From: Procambarus clarkii
Lineage: Eukaryota; Arthropoda; Malacostraca; Decapoda; Cambaridae
Direction: 5' to 3'
Assembly (NCBI RefSeq): GCF_040958095.1
Contig: NC_091165.1
Location: forward strand, 31,998,015-32,062,014
Length of the DNA: 64,000 bases
The notes beneath the pieces were generated by a model. That model was not told where the DNA came from. It did no database searches and saw nothing but the letters and a program-made list of their open reading frames with translations. A program made the position numbers and the translations under genes. Numbering within the stretch: position 1 is the first letter of the stretch; the number at the start of each line of letters is the position of its first letter. This document shows positions 41,061 to 53,726 of the stretch, in pieces.

Positions 41061-42349
41061 TTGCTTTCCTAATGTCGTTCGAGGTCATTAGTCCTACAAA
41101 ATCCTTGGTGAATTTAATATTTTTGATATCACTGACCTCATGTGCTTTTGTTCTTGTATTGACATACTCATTTATATTTAGCACCTTTTGAATATCCAGT
41201 GACACTGATGGCACTAAATAGGCACAACTTTTTTTGGTGCCTGTTTTTGATAATTAACGTCAATGAAGCATGCGGGTCCTACAGAACCCTTGCCAAGCCC
41301 CCAAGGAAAAGAGAGGGGTTGTCAGTCAATCAGCCAACCAGGATGAATGTGAAACACACACTACAGCCAATAAGTGGAGCAGACCCATACTCAGAGTTAA
41401 GTTTTTTGCAAGAAGAACAGAAATAAGTCTATGTGCACCACCAAGGACGCAACCCAGGAAGCTAGAGACATCAAGAAATATAACGATTTTGATGCACTGA
41501 ATGGGACCTGTTACTAAAGCCATGGGGAGCAGCAGAGTAGAAGGGGCTTAAGAAAACCCCCTCCCCCCCTACTCCCCACATTTCCGTACCAATGATGATA
41601 CTTTTTAAGACGCTAGTGCTCTCTAGAGTGTTACACACTAACAGCTCCCTTTCAATTAGGTTGAATTAACTTGACTTCAATTAATCTGAGCAAATCTAGC
41701 TCACAATGCAGCAACTGCTTGAAAAGCTTCCAGTTGCAAAGCAGAATCATTAAGATCAGACGCACTTCAAACTCACACCCTGAAAAGACAGGTTCAATGG
41801 CCCAATCTATGACAGACCATGTCAGAGACCCACAAGGAGATTACCAGAGCCTGAATGTAGCTAACGAAGCAGAAACCCCAAACACTGGTGCTCCTTGCTG
41901 GAAGAACAGTCACCATTTGCAGCCAATACAATCTGGGAGTGAATGGCGACCATGGCACACCTAACAGAATACCCCTAGCCAAGGGTGCAAACAAAGGAAT
42001 TCAAGATTTGTGATTAGCCCAAGGCAAGGCTCACCACCCTGGTGGCTAAGCCTCTCAACATGCACTAATAATAAAAGTAGTAAGAGTATATATAACAAGC
42101 AAATGAACCCTGATGGACAAATGAACAAATCCACAAGGGCCACGATGAGGGATTCGAACCTACGCACGGGATGTTCCCAGCTGCAAATATGGGAACAAAG
42201 GTGACGACTGTACAGAAGTTGTCACAACAATAATTGTGTAGGTTTGAACCTTCATCACGATCCTTGTGAATTTGTTCATTTGATATATCACGCTATTGTA
42301 ATTTCTGTGTGTACTGATGGACAAAGTTGAAGTATGGAATCGGAATGAA
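41061..42349. repeat. Repeat debris, two further tRNA-SINE pieces
   Basis: 41618-41660 is the reverse complement of 36525-36570. 42115-42180 is a minus tRNA-like block (AATCCACAAGGGCC, GGATTCGAACCTACG). 42228-42310 is a plus block (GAACCTTCATCACGATCCTT, GTGAATTTGTTCATTTG). The rest (41061-41610, 41700-42000) is unassigned, with no coding signal. Confidence 0.55.
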
Positions 42350-43811
42350 GTATGCATGGCCTCGGAATCCGAGGTCATGCACTGGACTATATCCAATCCT
42401 ACCTTAGTGATAGACACCAATGTGTAGCTATCAATAATATAACCTCCCCCACTCTACCAATAACCGTTGAGTGCCACAGGGCAGCATCTTGGGACCTCTT
42501 CTATTTCTTATATACATCAGTGATCTGCCTAATGTCTCTACCATTCTGAAACCTATATTGTTTGCTGATGATACTACCCTCATCTACTCCAACCCCAACC
42601 CACATACACTAAATAATGTTGTTAATAATGAACTAAAAAAAAAGTCCACTTATGGATGTCAACCAACAAACTAACACTTAACATAGAAAAGACCTACTAC
42701 ATCTTATTGGGAAGCAAATCTACAAATGCAATTCAGCTTCAGATAGACAATGTAAACATTTGCAATAAAAATTATGGAAAGTTTCTTGGCCTATTCCTAG
42801 ACAAGAGACTCAACTTCAGCACTCACATACAACACATAACTAAGAAAGTCTCTAAAACAGTTGGTATACTCTCCAAAATCAGATATTATGTACCTAACTC
42901 TGCTCTCAACTCTCTATATTATGCACTAATCTATCCCTATCTTAATTATGGTATCTGTGCATAGGGTTCAACCACTGCAAACCACCTCAAGTTCATCATC
43001 ACCCAGCAAAAATCTGCTATCAGAATAATAACAAATTCTGCTTTCAGACAACACTCAGCCCCCTTGTTTAACTCCCTAAACATGCTAAACAATCTCACTC
43101 CACAAATTCTCTTGTGTCAACTACATTTACAAAACCCTGTTCTTAAATGCAAATCCTGCTCTGAAACTCTCCCTGGACAGATGTAATAGGACCCATTATC
43201 ACCACACCAGAAATAAATCTCTCTTTGATATCCCCAGGGTCAAACTTAAACTGTGTAAACACTCTATGTAAATAAAGAGACCCAGTCTATGGAACTCACT
43301 CCCTAATGAATTGAAAAGCTGTTCAACTTTTGCATCATTCAAATACAAAACTAAAAAGAACCTAATTTCATCTATATAGTTTTTTACCTTGTTGCTTTAA
43401 AATTGCACTGTATCTATTGCTACCCAATCTCCCAATCTTTATGTACCCAATCTGAACATCTTTACCATTGTGATCATTGCTGTCTTATATGTGCTATCAA
43501 TCTGCTGTATGGTGTCTATTAATCTTGTTTAAATTACCAATTAAGCTGTCAATGTAATCAGTCAGAGCTTTAATATACCAATGTGCTTTAAATATACTTA
43601 CTAATCTCTCTCATCTCATTTTTTTCTTGCAATGTATCTGTTATTTTATTAATTCTGCTAGAACTTGCCTACTTAAAATTATCTGTTAGATTAAGGACCT
43701 GCCCGAAATGCTGCGCGTACTAGTGGCTGTACAAGATTGTAAATACTATGCTATGTATTCACACAAACCCAATGTACCTTTTTGTATATAAATAAATAAA
43801 TAAATAAATAA
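42350..43811 (+). pseudogene. LINE family B, 3' half (plus copy)
   Basis: 5'-truncated copy beginning in the RT (GIRGHALDYIQSYLSDRHQC-like). It contains [19 protein letters not shown] and [10 protein letters not shown], then FLGLFLDKRLNFSTHIQHITKKVSKTVGILSKIRYYVP. It is broken by a one-base loss near 42468, an A9 run near 42638, and TAG in place of a Trp codon at 42963-42965. The 3' UTR ends in the GGACCTGCCCGAAATGCTGC box (43695) and an (AAATA)n-type tail to 43811. It is an inverted partner of 44762-46655. Confidence 0.85.
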
Positions 43812-43940
43812 GCATAGCTAGATACAAGCACTTAGCTTGAAGGGCTTGATCATGACTGGCTCAGGGCTGAGCCATCTGGTGGTGGTAATCGGTATTAATG
43901 AGTTTTGTCCTAGTTCAAGCGAAATTCTTGTGTGCGCAAC
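43812..43940. other. Short spacer
   Basis: No assigned content. Confidence 0.4.
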
Positions 43941-44397
43941 CTGTTCTTGTCAACAAAGCCCAAATGATCGTTAATCCAGCTGCCAAACCCAGTTTATGAA
44001 TGAAAAACGGTTTACACACAACTTACAATTGATGACATTTAAACATTTCATGAACTGCTTTGCTGACATCCTCTGTTTGAATCCAGGCAGTCCTCTAAAC
44101 AAAGACCCAAAGTCCATTCCATGCACCCGCCAAACCCCATTTATGAACAAGAATTTGTAAATTCATTTTGCTAGAACCACAAAGCTATAAATGCTTCACC
44201 CACGTACGACAAATACAAATAATCAACACCTAACCTAACCAGTGCCTAAATATGTACATGATAATATAAAATAAAATAATTTATATTTGAGAAAATTTCT
44301 GTTTTGAATGAACAGCATGTAAAAATTGATGACTGCATCTTTGGAGTCGAGTGCTGGATGGAATGGACTTGGTCTGAGGACAGGTTGTTGAATCACA
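43941..44397 (-). mobile_element. MITE family R, minus copy B (with duplicated end)
   Basis: Complement of the family seen at 36681 and 44398: AATGAAAAACGGTTTACACA, GCTATAAATGCTTCACCCAC and TTGAATGAACAGCATGTAAA. The outer part (CAAAGACCCAAAGTCCATTC) appears twice, near 43955 (diverged) and 44100. It abuts copy C head to head. Confidence 0.7.
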
Positions 44398-44704
44398 ACT
44401 CAACCAGCCCTCAGACTAAGTGCATTCCATCCAGCGGTGGACCCCAAAGACACATTCATCAATTTAAACATGCTATACTGTGCATGTTTAGACATTGGCT
44501 AGGTTAATTGTTTAGGTTCTGTTGGCGATTATATATTTGTAGCACAGTACGTGGGTGAAGCATTTACAGCGGTGTGGTTCAAAGGTCATCACTGAAGCAC
44601 TTGTTCATATGTCATCAGTTGTCAGTCATGTGTAAACCATTTTTCATTCGTGATCGGGGTTTGGCAGTTGTATAGAATGGTCTTTGGCCTTTGTTTATGA
44701 GGAC
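44398..44704 (+). mobile_element. MITE family R, plus copy C
   Basis: GTGCATTCCATCCAGCGGTG, GAAGCATTTACAGCGGTGTG and GTGTAAACCATTTTTCATTC follow the same order as copy A. With copy B it forms a palindrome centred near 44395. Confidence 0.72.
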
Positions 44705-44761
44705 GGGTTATGTCGAGCTTATCTTGAGATGATTTTGGGGCTTAGCGTCCCTGCGGCCTAT
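44705..44761 (+). mobile_element. SINE-like fragment
   Basis: GTCGAGCTTATCTTGAGATG followed by TTTTGGGGCTTAGCGTCCCT and GCGGCC is, as I recall it, the other half of the dispersed decapod repeat whose 3' half lies at 22018. Confidence 0.5.
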
Positions 44762-44794
44762 TTTTTTTGTTACACTTTATTTATTTATTTATTT

Positions 44795-44829
<35 letters not shown>

Positions 44830-46655
44830 TATACAAGAAGGTACATTGGGTTTGAGAGAATACATAACATAGTATTTACAATCTTGTAAAGCCACTAGTA
44901 CGCGCAGCGTTTTGGGCAGGTCCTTAATCTAACAGATAATTTTAAGTAGGTAAATTCTAGTAGAATTAATAAAATGATAACAGATACATTGCAAGAAAAA
45001 AAAGAGATGAGAGATTAGTAAGTATATTAAAGCACATTGGTATATTAAAGCTCTGATTGATTACATTGACAGCTTGATTGGTAATTTAAACAAGATTAAC
45101 AGACACCATACAGCAGATTGACAGCACATATAAGAAGACAGCAATGATCACAATGGTAAAATGTTCAGATTGGGTACATAAAGATTGGGAGATTGGATAG
45201 CAAATGATACAGTGTAATTTTAAAGCAACAAGGTAAAAAACTAAAGATGAAATTAGGTACTTTTTAGTTTTGTTTTTGAATGATACAAAAGTTGGACAGC
45301 TTTTCAATTCAATAGGGAGTGAGTTCCATAGACTGGGTCTCTTTATTTGAATAGTGTGTTTACCCAAATTATGTTTGACTCTGGGGATATCAAAGATATA
45401 TTTATTTCTGCTGTGGTGATAATGGGTCCTATTACATCTGTCCAGGGAGAGTTTTAGAGCAGGATTTGCATTTAAGAACAGGGTTTTGTAAATGTAGTTG
45501 ACACAAGAGAATTTGTGGAGTGAGATTGTTTAGCATGTTTAGAGAGTTAAACAAGGGGGCTGAGTGTTGTCTGAAAGCAGAATTTGTTATTATTCTGATA
45601 GCAGATTTTTGCTGGGTGATGATGGACTTGAGGTGGTTTGCAGTGGTTGAACCCCATGCGCAGATACCATAATTAAGATAGGGATAGATTAGTGCATAAT
45701 ATAGAGAGATGAGAGAAGAGTTAGGTACATAATATCTGATTTTGGAGAGCATACCAACTGTTTTAGAGACTTTCTTAGTTATGTGTTGTATGTGGGTACT
45801 GAAGTTGAGTCTCTTGTCTAGGAATATGCCAAGAAACTTTCCATCATTTTTATTGCTAATGTTTACATTGTCTATCTGAAGCTGAATTGCATTTGTAGAT
45901 TTGCTTCCAAATAGGATGTAGTAGGTCTTTTCTATGTTAAGTGTTAGTTTGTTGGTTGACATCCATAAGTGGACTTTTTTTAGTTCATTATTAACAACAT
46001 CATTTAGTGTATGTGGGTTGGGGTTAGAGTAGATGAGGGTAGTATCATCAGCAAACAATATAGGTTTCAGAATGGTAGAGACATTAGGCAGATCACTGAT
46101 GTATATAAGAAATAGAAGAGGTCCCAAGATGCTGCCCTGTGGCACTCCAACGGTTATTGGTAGAGTGGGAGAGGTTATATTATTGATGGTTACACATTGG
46201 TGTCTATCACTAAGATAGGATTGGATATAATCCAGCGCATGGCCTCGGATTCCATAATGATGGAGTTTACGTAAGAGGTAGTTGTGAATACGTAAGATGG
46301 TAATTGGTATCAAAGGCCTTTCTCGGGTCAATGAAGAGTCCAATTGGAAACTCATTTTTGTCAAGGGCTGATTAAATTATATCAAGGAGAGTAATGATTG
46401 CATCGTTGGTACTCTTTTGGTAGCGGAAGCCAAACTGACAGGGGCTAAGAATGTTGAATTTTATGAGGTAGGAGTAGAGCTGTTTGTAGATAATTTTTTC
46501 AAATATTTTTGATAGTATGGGTAGGTTTGATATTGGTCTATAATTGTTTATGTCTGACGGATTACCTCCTTTATGAACTGGCGTTACTCTTGCTTTTTTT
46601 TTTAAGGATATCAGGGAAGGTATGACACTCAAGGGATTTGTTGAACAGCAAATGG
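44762..46655 (-). pseudogene. LINE family B, minus copy (RT and 3' end)
   Basis: Reads 46655 to 44762. A 5' piece (46632-46372) has KARVTPVHKGGNPSDINNYRPIS and SPCQFGFRYQKSTND. A 310-residue frame (46364-45432) has [31 protein letters not shown] and SKTVGMLSKIRYYVP; a short C-terminal piece follows (45367-45086, KRPSLWNSLPIEL). It is broken at three places. The 3' UTR carries the TAGTGGCT box (about 44895) and a (TTTAT)n tract at 44775-44831 (AAATA on the minus strand). It is highly similar to 42350-43811. Confidence 0.87.
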
Positions 46656-46694
46656 TGCCCTTGCACCACCTGTGCTATAGGTGGTGCAAGGGCA
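46656..46694. other. Perfect 16-bp hairpin at LINE truncation point
   Basis: TGCCCTTGCACCACCT (46656-46671) is the exact complement of AGGTGGTGCAAGGGCA (46679-46694), with a 7-nt loop. It marks the 5' boundary of the minus LINE B copy. Confidence 0.85.
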
Positions 46695-46959
46695 AGGACA
46701 CCTTTTTGTTATACACCCCAGGAGTGTGTAACAAAAACCTAACGTATGCCTAACTGTACCTAGAACATTAAAATAAAATATTAACTTAAAAATACTGTAC
46801 CTTTAAAACAATTGTAAAATAAAAATAACATATACAGTATTAAAATATATATTATATGAATAATATGTAACTTAAAAATAAAATTAAAATAAAATCTCAT
46901 AGAAAATATGAGATAATAATTAATAGATAATAAATTGATGAATGTGTCTTAGGAGTGGC
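46695..46959. other. AT-rich spacer
   Basis: No gene or element recognised. Confidence 0.45.
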
Positions 46960-47285
46960 CACCGCTTAAACAAGCCTGGCCCTGAGGACTGATTGTTGTG
47001 GGAATTGTTTGTCAAGTCATTTAGCAGTTTCAAAGCTTTGTTTTCTGTGAACCCTCCAGTTGTTTGTAAAGCTTTGCTGACTTTCTGGAGGGTATTTCCG
47101 GTGGGGCGGCAAATTGTCACTCGTTCCTCATGGCTCTGTGAGGTAGGGGAATGGTTCTGGTCTCTGTAGGTCAAATAGAACTTCAGCTACTGGTGTGGCC
47201 ATTTACTATGCAACAATCTCGGCAAGATATAGCTTCAGGGAGCTACCTGGGACTCCCACAGAAAATAATATCCAATGCTTTCAAA
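46960..47285 (+). repeat. Solo DIRS right terminal repeat (old)
   Basis: TTTCTGTGAACCCTCCAGTTG and GACTTTCTGGAGGGTATTTC follow the copy 3 right repeat. The outer end AGCTTCAGGGAGCTACCTGG, GACTCCCACAGAAAATAATA matches CTCCGGGACTCACCCAGAAAATG of copy 2. Confidence 0.65.
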
Positions 47286-47361
47286 ACACTTTGCCCCATA
47301 CACCAATGGAGCAACATTGTAAATGACAGTAAATACATTAAAGAAAAAGGAACTTCATAAC

Positions 47362-47743
47362 TAGCCCGTCATCCAAACAAAGACCCAAAATTGATTCCAT
47401 GCACCCACAAAACCCCCTGTTTATGAATGAAAAACGGTTTACACACGACTCGCAACCGATTTAGTTCGAACACTTCCGGAACAAGGAGGAACAAGTGCTT
47501 CACCGACGAATTTTGTTCGAACCACAACGCTATAAATGCTTCACCCACGTACTACAAATACTGTAATCGCTAACAGAATGTAAACACCTAACCTAACCTA
47601 TATATGCATAATATGCTAATATATTATAATATTAATTTACATTTGAGAAAATTCCTATTTTGAATGAACAGCATCTTAAAATTTATGAATGCATTTGTGG
47701 GGTCAACCGCTGGATGTAATGGACTTGAGTCAAGGACGAGTTG
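47362..47743 (-). mobile_element. MITE family R, complete minus copy D with 8-bp target duplication
   Basis: 382 bp flanked by TTCATAAC (47354-47361 and 47744-47751). The ends TAGCCCGTCATCC and, complemented, CAACTCGTCCTTG are imperfect inverted repeats. An 8-bp duplication fits hAT-type mobilisation. Interior words match copies A-C. It is non-coding. Confidence 0.75.
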
Positions 47744-47995
47744 TTCATAACATAGGGGGTGAATGCATTCAATGTGCAGGTCAGGGCCTAGCAAAATTTC
47801 ACAAGTGGGATCAGATTAGTAGTCTGAGAGTAACACAACTGGTAGCTTTAATGGGGTCTTGTATACCAGTGTTGTGGATAGTTGTAAAAGGTAGCAAATA
47901 GCAGTGATAGTAGCGAGTTGAGCACGAGTGCTTTTGTGACCATGTGGGGTTGGGATGTCTATCACTAATAAAACTGCACCTCATGAACAATGTCT

Positions 47996-48350
47996 TTAAC
48001 CCTCAGACAGCGGCTATGAAGAAATGGTTATAACCGCCTATGCAAAAAAAACAAAACATAAAACAAACAAACAAATATTTTTGTGTTATAGAAACTTGTA
48101 TGCAGAATGTAAGAAAAACACGAAAATAAGTGAATATTTATTGTTTCGCTGTGTGGAGGTGCTCTGCAAGGCTGCGTCTGGCACATGTCAACGCCTGGTG
48201 CTAGACTTTGCTAACGCTTCCCGTTTTATCCTCGTATGTTTCAATAGTTGTTTTATCACTTGTTTTTCTTTACTTACATACACAGAGCTTTTATATCTAT
48301 ATTTCCATCATGTAAGTAAAACCCTGACAATGATTGTTTAATCCTTAAAC
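47996..48350. repeat. Dispersed repeat with an unoccupied DIRS target site
   Basis: Starts TTAACCCTCAGACAGCGGCTATG-like. The part at 48221-48330 matches both flanks of DIRS copy 2: TTTTATCACTTGTTTTTCTT then CACAGAGC, TTTT (48289-48292), ATATCTATATTTCC. It therefore represents the site before insertion in a related repeat copy. Confidence 0.8.
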
Positions 48351-49980
48351 GGTGCATCCTTAGGGGTCAAGAAGCAAAAAATATTCAAATTATGTAAAAA
48401 TTACTTAAAAATGTTAAACAAATCTCCAACTTATTGGCTTCAGGGTCGTAAAACTTTCATTAAAATATTTTCAAAATATTGATTTTAATATTTTTTTAAA
48501 AGAAGAACATTTTGTTGATAATTATTACAGCCCCTATTACCTGGAACTGATGGATGATGCAATAATAGTGATGCAAGCACCTGTCTGATGCACAAAGAAG
48601 AACAGTAGCAAGAAGTGTCCACAAAGTGGATATGCAGCTGGTGCCTTTATGGCATTGCTGAGTAATATATAACAACACAAAGAATAATGAATAAATGTTA
48701 TTATTCTCTATCTTGTTATATATCATATAAGTACATTGCCGAATGTTTAATATTTGTTACTTTCCTCAATGCCAAATATTTATTTTTGGGGGGTAGGTGA
48801 ATTTTTTTTTGTTTAAGTTTTTATTTTTTTTTTTTTTACTTTGTTTATTATCCAATTTTGTTTTAACCTTTACATGCTGGAGAGTGCATACCCTTCCCTT
48901 ATACCTTATGTGAAGAAAGAATGAAATTTGTCAACAAACATCAGTCGCAACTCGCAGAACTTGGGACTTTGAATTTTTTTGGCTGATTTTTTTCAGAGAT
49001 TTCAAGCTCTATTTTCTTTGTCTTTTTAGGTTGTTTTGGTGACTAGGGACCAGATTAGGGCATTTTCACTTATATAAAGTATACCCGAAATATATCCCCT
49101 AAATCATTATATTATAATTATCCCTATATTTTGTTTATATGGGGGATTATTTTTTTGACACATTGACCTACAACTATCACATATTCAAGTACGAATGCCA
49201 AGCAATGTTTATTAATTAAAACATACAAGTAAATTACAAAATTTTAACTGCCTTTATTCGTTGTTGATAACTTCAATTATCTATAAAACTAGACTTTCAA
49301 CTTTTGAGTGGCTTCTAAAATTTCAGTTTCTGAACGATTCTTACCATTTTGACATTGTGTGCTCTGCTGTCTGTTCTACAATCCCTAGAGAACGGATTTT
49401 TCATAAACCCTAAACGTTTGGAGCTATACATTTTTTTTTGGTCTAAATTTGCTGCATATTTCAAATGCCATAATGACAACTTGTTTACAGTAAAGTATAC
49501 TGAAAACCTATATTCTAATTAAATGAAAATGATGATCATATGCTATTCTGAGAGCTTAATAACACCAAATGAACAACTGATGATCATTTAGATTTTCAAA
49601 TCAAATTAATAAAATATAAAGTTTTTAATATTCAAATTTATAATTATTTTTTATCTTGTTTTTCAAGTTATGTTGGTGATCAAGTGACAAAGAGCATTTG
49701 CCGCGATTATGCAAAAAAATTGGAAAGTGCTTGTGTAAGTTTTAAAAACTGATGTTATGTCAAATTGAATGTGTGTGTTTTGTGCCATTTAACCATGGTG
49801 CTGCTTGGGCTCCAAATATGGCCCTCCCCCTTGTGCACAAGAAATAAATTCTTGGCAAAATTTTTTTTTTTTTTTTTTTTAAATGTTAAATACCCTTTCC
49901 TGATCACAGATATGTTAAAAAAAAAGAAAAGAAAAGATTGAAATTGTATTTACTTTGGCCACAGTGGGGTCCGGACAATA
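48351..49980. other. No gene seen
   Basis: Very AT-rich, with poly-T tracts (48806-48838, 49859-49880). No coding signal was found on either strand. Confidence 0.5.
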
Positions 49981-50770
49981 GTGTGTGATGTCACGATTTG
50001 GTGGTCGCCCGTGACAAACTCCAGAAGTCAGTCGCACACGATCTTCAACATGCGCGAGTTGCCACTAATATTTTTTTTAATTTTTTGCGTATATTTCCAA
50101 ATACATTTGTTTTGTTTTTTCTTGTCAATCCTATGTATAATGAACACGTACACAATATTATGGCAGTAGAACATCCGTACTGTCCCAAGACAATGTTATA
50201 TGCGTCACAAATGTGTCCACATATATTGCTCATGTATCCAATGTTTCATGTTCATTTATGTATATTTACAATATATTTACACACTATCACACACTATATA
50301 CATTCACTATCAACACACTCAGAACTCCCGGAGTGTGAGCTGCCACACTCGCACTCCTCCAACTTCTTACTCGCCAACATTCCTCCTCCCACCATACTGT
50401 TATCATTTTTATTACACTATTTACACACGTTATGTATACGTATCTACACGATTTATTCACCATAACTATACAACTAAGCTGGTATTGTGTCCAAACAGCT
50501 CAGTGGCCACCATACACTGCATGAGAAATCACATGGCAGACGACACTACGAGTGTGACGGCACCTCCCTCACCCAAATGGCTCTTCCCAACATATTCCTG
50601 TTATTACACTATATACACACATTGTATATACCCATGTACATGTGTGTTCACCATAGCAAACCACTAAGCTAGTATGGTGAGCAAAACAGAGTGGCTGCCA
50701 CACACTACCGCTACCACAATTCCCTCCCCCTCTCACCAAAATTCCTCCTCCCACAATGTTACGCACAGTC
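49981..50770. repeat. Imperfect direct duplications, ~190-240 bp
   Basis: ATTACACTATTTACACACGT (50409) and ATTACACTATATACACACAT (50603) begin two related segments, each followed by TTCACCATA and AACTAAGCTGGTAT / CACTAAGCTAGTAT. A weaker third copy starts near 50270. Confidence 0.65.
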
Positions 50771-51156
50771 TTAATTATCACCACAATCCTGGTCACTAAA
50801 TCATGTAAATGAATAAATGACCACAAGTTTATTTTGTATAGGAACGTAAGAAGTCTTATGAAAATTCCTAGATGGACGAAATAATGCTGTGGTGCTGTGG
50901 CTAGCACTGTGAACATCTTGAACAGCATTGATTCAGTGATATATGAACATTGTACAGTCATTATCACACTCCGGGTCTTCTGTAATACTATTATGGCTAA
51001 TGCCAGTTACGTATATATTTTGACATTAGGCGATGCTGTGGTCACAAGCTGAACAGCAGTGCTGTGAGCTCGTGCTGCGTGCACCAACCTTCGTGGCTCG
51101 CTCAGTATTGAGGCTCTAACACCCGAGAACGTTGCCCACGATTTAAACAAAAAAAT

Positions 51157-51300
51157 GGCATCTGTTTACAAGAGCCCTGAGGAAGTCGATGTGAACCCCA
51201 TGTAGCTGCGGGAGTTTTGAGTCATATGCTATAAGATCCTGGAGCTGCACCCCCCATCGAGCACCTGCAAGCGCGTTGCGCAGTTCAGTGGTTAAGGGTT
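51157..51300 (+). repeat. Dispersed repeat
   Basis: TGTTTACAAGAGCCCTGAGG, GTGAACCCCATGTAG, CGAGCACCTGCA and GCGCAGTTCAGTGGTTAA recur at 62890-63033. Confidence 0.8.
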
Positions 51301-51424
51301 AAATCATTATATAACTGCATTTCCCTAGTAACATTCATGGAGATAACTGCTTTTGTACCATGACGTGGCAAGTGGCAAGATTTTTTCATGGGTCAAGGTT
51401 AATTCCATTATATTAACATTAACC

Positions 51425-51545
51425 TATTATATCCTTATTTGTATGATACATGTAAAAACCCAGACAATAATTGTTTAAATCTTCCTATGATAACCACATT
51501 ACCATGAATCAACAGTTGACGATAACTGCTGTTCAAGGGTTAAAT
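51425..51545 (+). repeat. Dispersed repeat, relative of DIRS copy 2 right flank
   Basis: TATATCCTTATTTGTATGAT, ACATGTAAAAACC and AATCAACAGTTGACGATAAC match 34892-35005. Confidence 0.8.
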
Positions 51546-53726
51546 CTCTTATTTTCTTGAGGATGCATCTATTGTCAAAGTCATTCATTACTTAAAAAAT
51601 AAAATTTACATACATTTAAACTGAATTCCAGCAATGCTTATTGTTGTTAAGGAAATTACACTTTTAAGTCGGCCTATTTTTATGGCATTATTTTATTGTC
51701 AATAATTTTTTTTACAGTACATACATTATTTGTATTGATTTATGTAACAAAATTCATTGCCATGAGTAACTTTTTACAGTAAAACTCATGATTATCTGAT
51801 CTGTTTGGGACTTGGACATGGTCAGATACCTGGATGGACTACATATGAACATCTGTTTTTGGCTTGTAATTTGACTTTAAATGTAAATAACTATACTGTA
51901 CAATACAATTAGCATGGCCAACATACTAAAAGGATTACAATTCTAATCATTGGTAAATCCCAGTAGCACGGTATGTTGCCTGCAGGTGAACACCACCATG
52001 CTGAACCAGACTGCAGAGCACCAAGGTCAGGTATAGGTAGGTAACCAACTTTGGCCTATCCTGATAAACGTCAATAATGAGACTCGTCAGATAATCAGAC
52101 TTTTACTATACTGTATTACCATAAAATGGTTAGCAAAATTCTACTCATGATCTCCAGAAACCTATCCCCATGTAAAACTGGGGACCAGCTGTAGTTATTT
52201 AGCTTCAAATCAGCTCACTATATCATTTGACCTGTGTGTGTGTGTGTTTACTCAAATTGCTGCAATTCTAATCGGAACCATTATACATCAATAAAAAATA
52301 AATATTTCATGGTACTATAGCTGCCATATGGGAATATACAGCTCTGAAGCAATACAGTTCATTACAGTATATGATCCCAGGTCATACAACATACTTAAAG
52401 CTTACATCACTTAGTTGAACTATTATTTATATAGTGACCAATAAACAATCTTGCCCAAAAGATTATATCAATAGTACAGTGAATTAGTCGAGTCTAAGGC
52501 ATATACAGTACTGAACAGCATTTCAAAATCTGTTACAATTTATGTTTGGTATTTTTTATGCATCATCCACTTGAAACTGAAAACTTAAAATTTAGAAAAT
52601 TGGTTAATGAAAAACCATAACACACTACATCATGCCAATATAACTGTACAAGGCAAGTGAATTTTAAATACTGTAGTTTAGTGTGTATCCATCTGTCCAG
52701 ACAGACCAGCACACAGATGGTACAGTGACATTCATATATAGAGCGATGATATGTACTTGTACACAAATAGTGGCGATGAACATAATTAGGTTAACAATGA
52801 ATATTGCAAGGACAAAAAAAAAATAGATTTTTACCATCTTTGATGATCAGCACAAAGAGTATTAGAATTTAGGGTTATGCAAAAATAGTTACTATCACAA
52901 AGATGGTTAAGAGCTTAATTATGCAGCTGAAGAAAATACTCGTCCTTTACTCGACAGTCCTACAAGTTTCACCAGTTTACTCGTCACTTGTTAAAATATA
53001 CAATCATTCATAGACAAGTGATTGGTATGAAAATATCACATTTTTGTAAAAGTTCATTAAAACAATTACTCCATTTTGCCATTAATAATGACATAAAACA
53101 CAGTTCTGTTCATACAATACTGTATAGTAGATCATTTTTGAGATCACATAACCCATTACTAGTGTCTAGGATTAACACATGATGCCCTCGAGTATTAGTA
53201 TATATTGTTATACAAGTATGACGCTCTTACCACCGAGATTGTCTTATCAGGGGAGCATGCTAATGGGTACATAGTATAAGCAATTAAATAAACTTTAGTA
53301 TTCAATATACAGGACAATGAAACCTACATTTTAAATTAAATTTAATAAATTTCTGGTTGCATTTCATATTTATAAATCATATTTAAGATCAAATCACTTC
53401 TCATGACTACGTTACAATAACCTGAGACAAGTAAAGCTTCATTCATATGGAAGCTTAAACCGCAGTTTAGCAAAATATTGTAAGAAGCATAAGTTGGGTC
53501 CTGTGCAACTAAAGAAGATTGCTCTTCACTCATAACAAAAACTGACACAGCAATCATATCCTAGCAGCAAATAGTAAACCTTTGGCTTACATCTTCCTGC
53601 CAAGCAACACCCATTAGTCAACATGTTTAGGAACATCACACATGCTACAAGCTCATTTTGTTCAGTTAAGGGCAGTACGGCAGTTGATGATCAAGGCAGG
53701 AACTATATCTTCATAGTTATCCATTT
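51546..53726. other. No gene seen; may include SENP8 3' UTR
   Basis: AT-rich sequence without recognisable repeats or reading frames. The part nearest 53726 is downstream of the SENP8 stop on the minus strand and could be its 3' UTR, but I see no decisive poly(A) signal. Confidence 0.45.

Noticed and set aside
50200..50672. 155-residue plus-strand frames rich in Tyr/His/Ile
   Set aside because: Composition follows TACAC/ATATA low complexity, and two overlapping frames look equally open; no domain.
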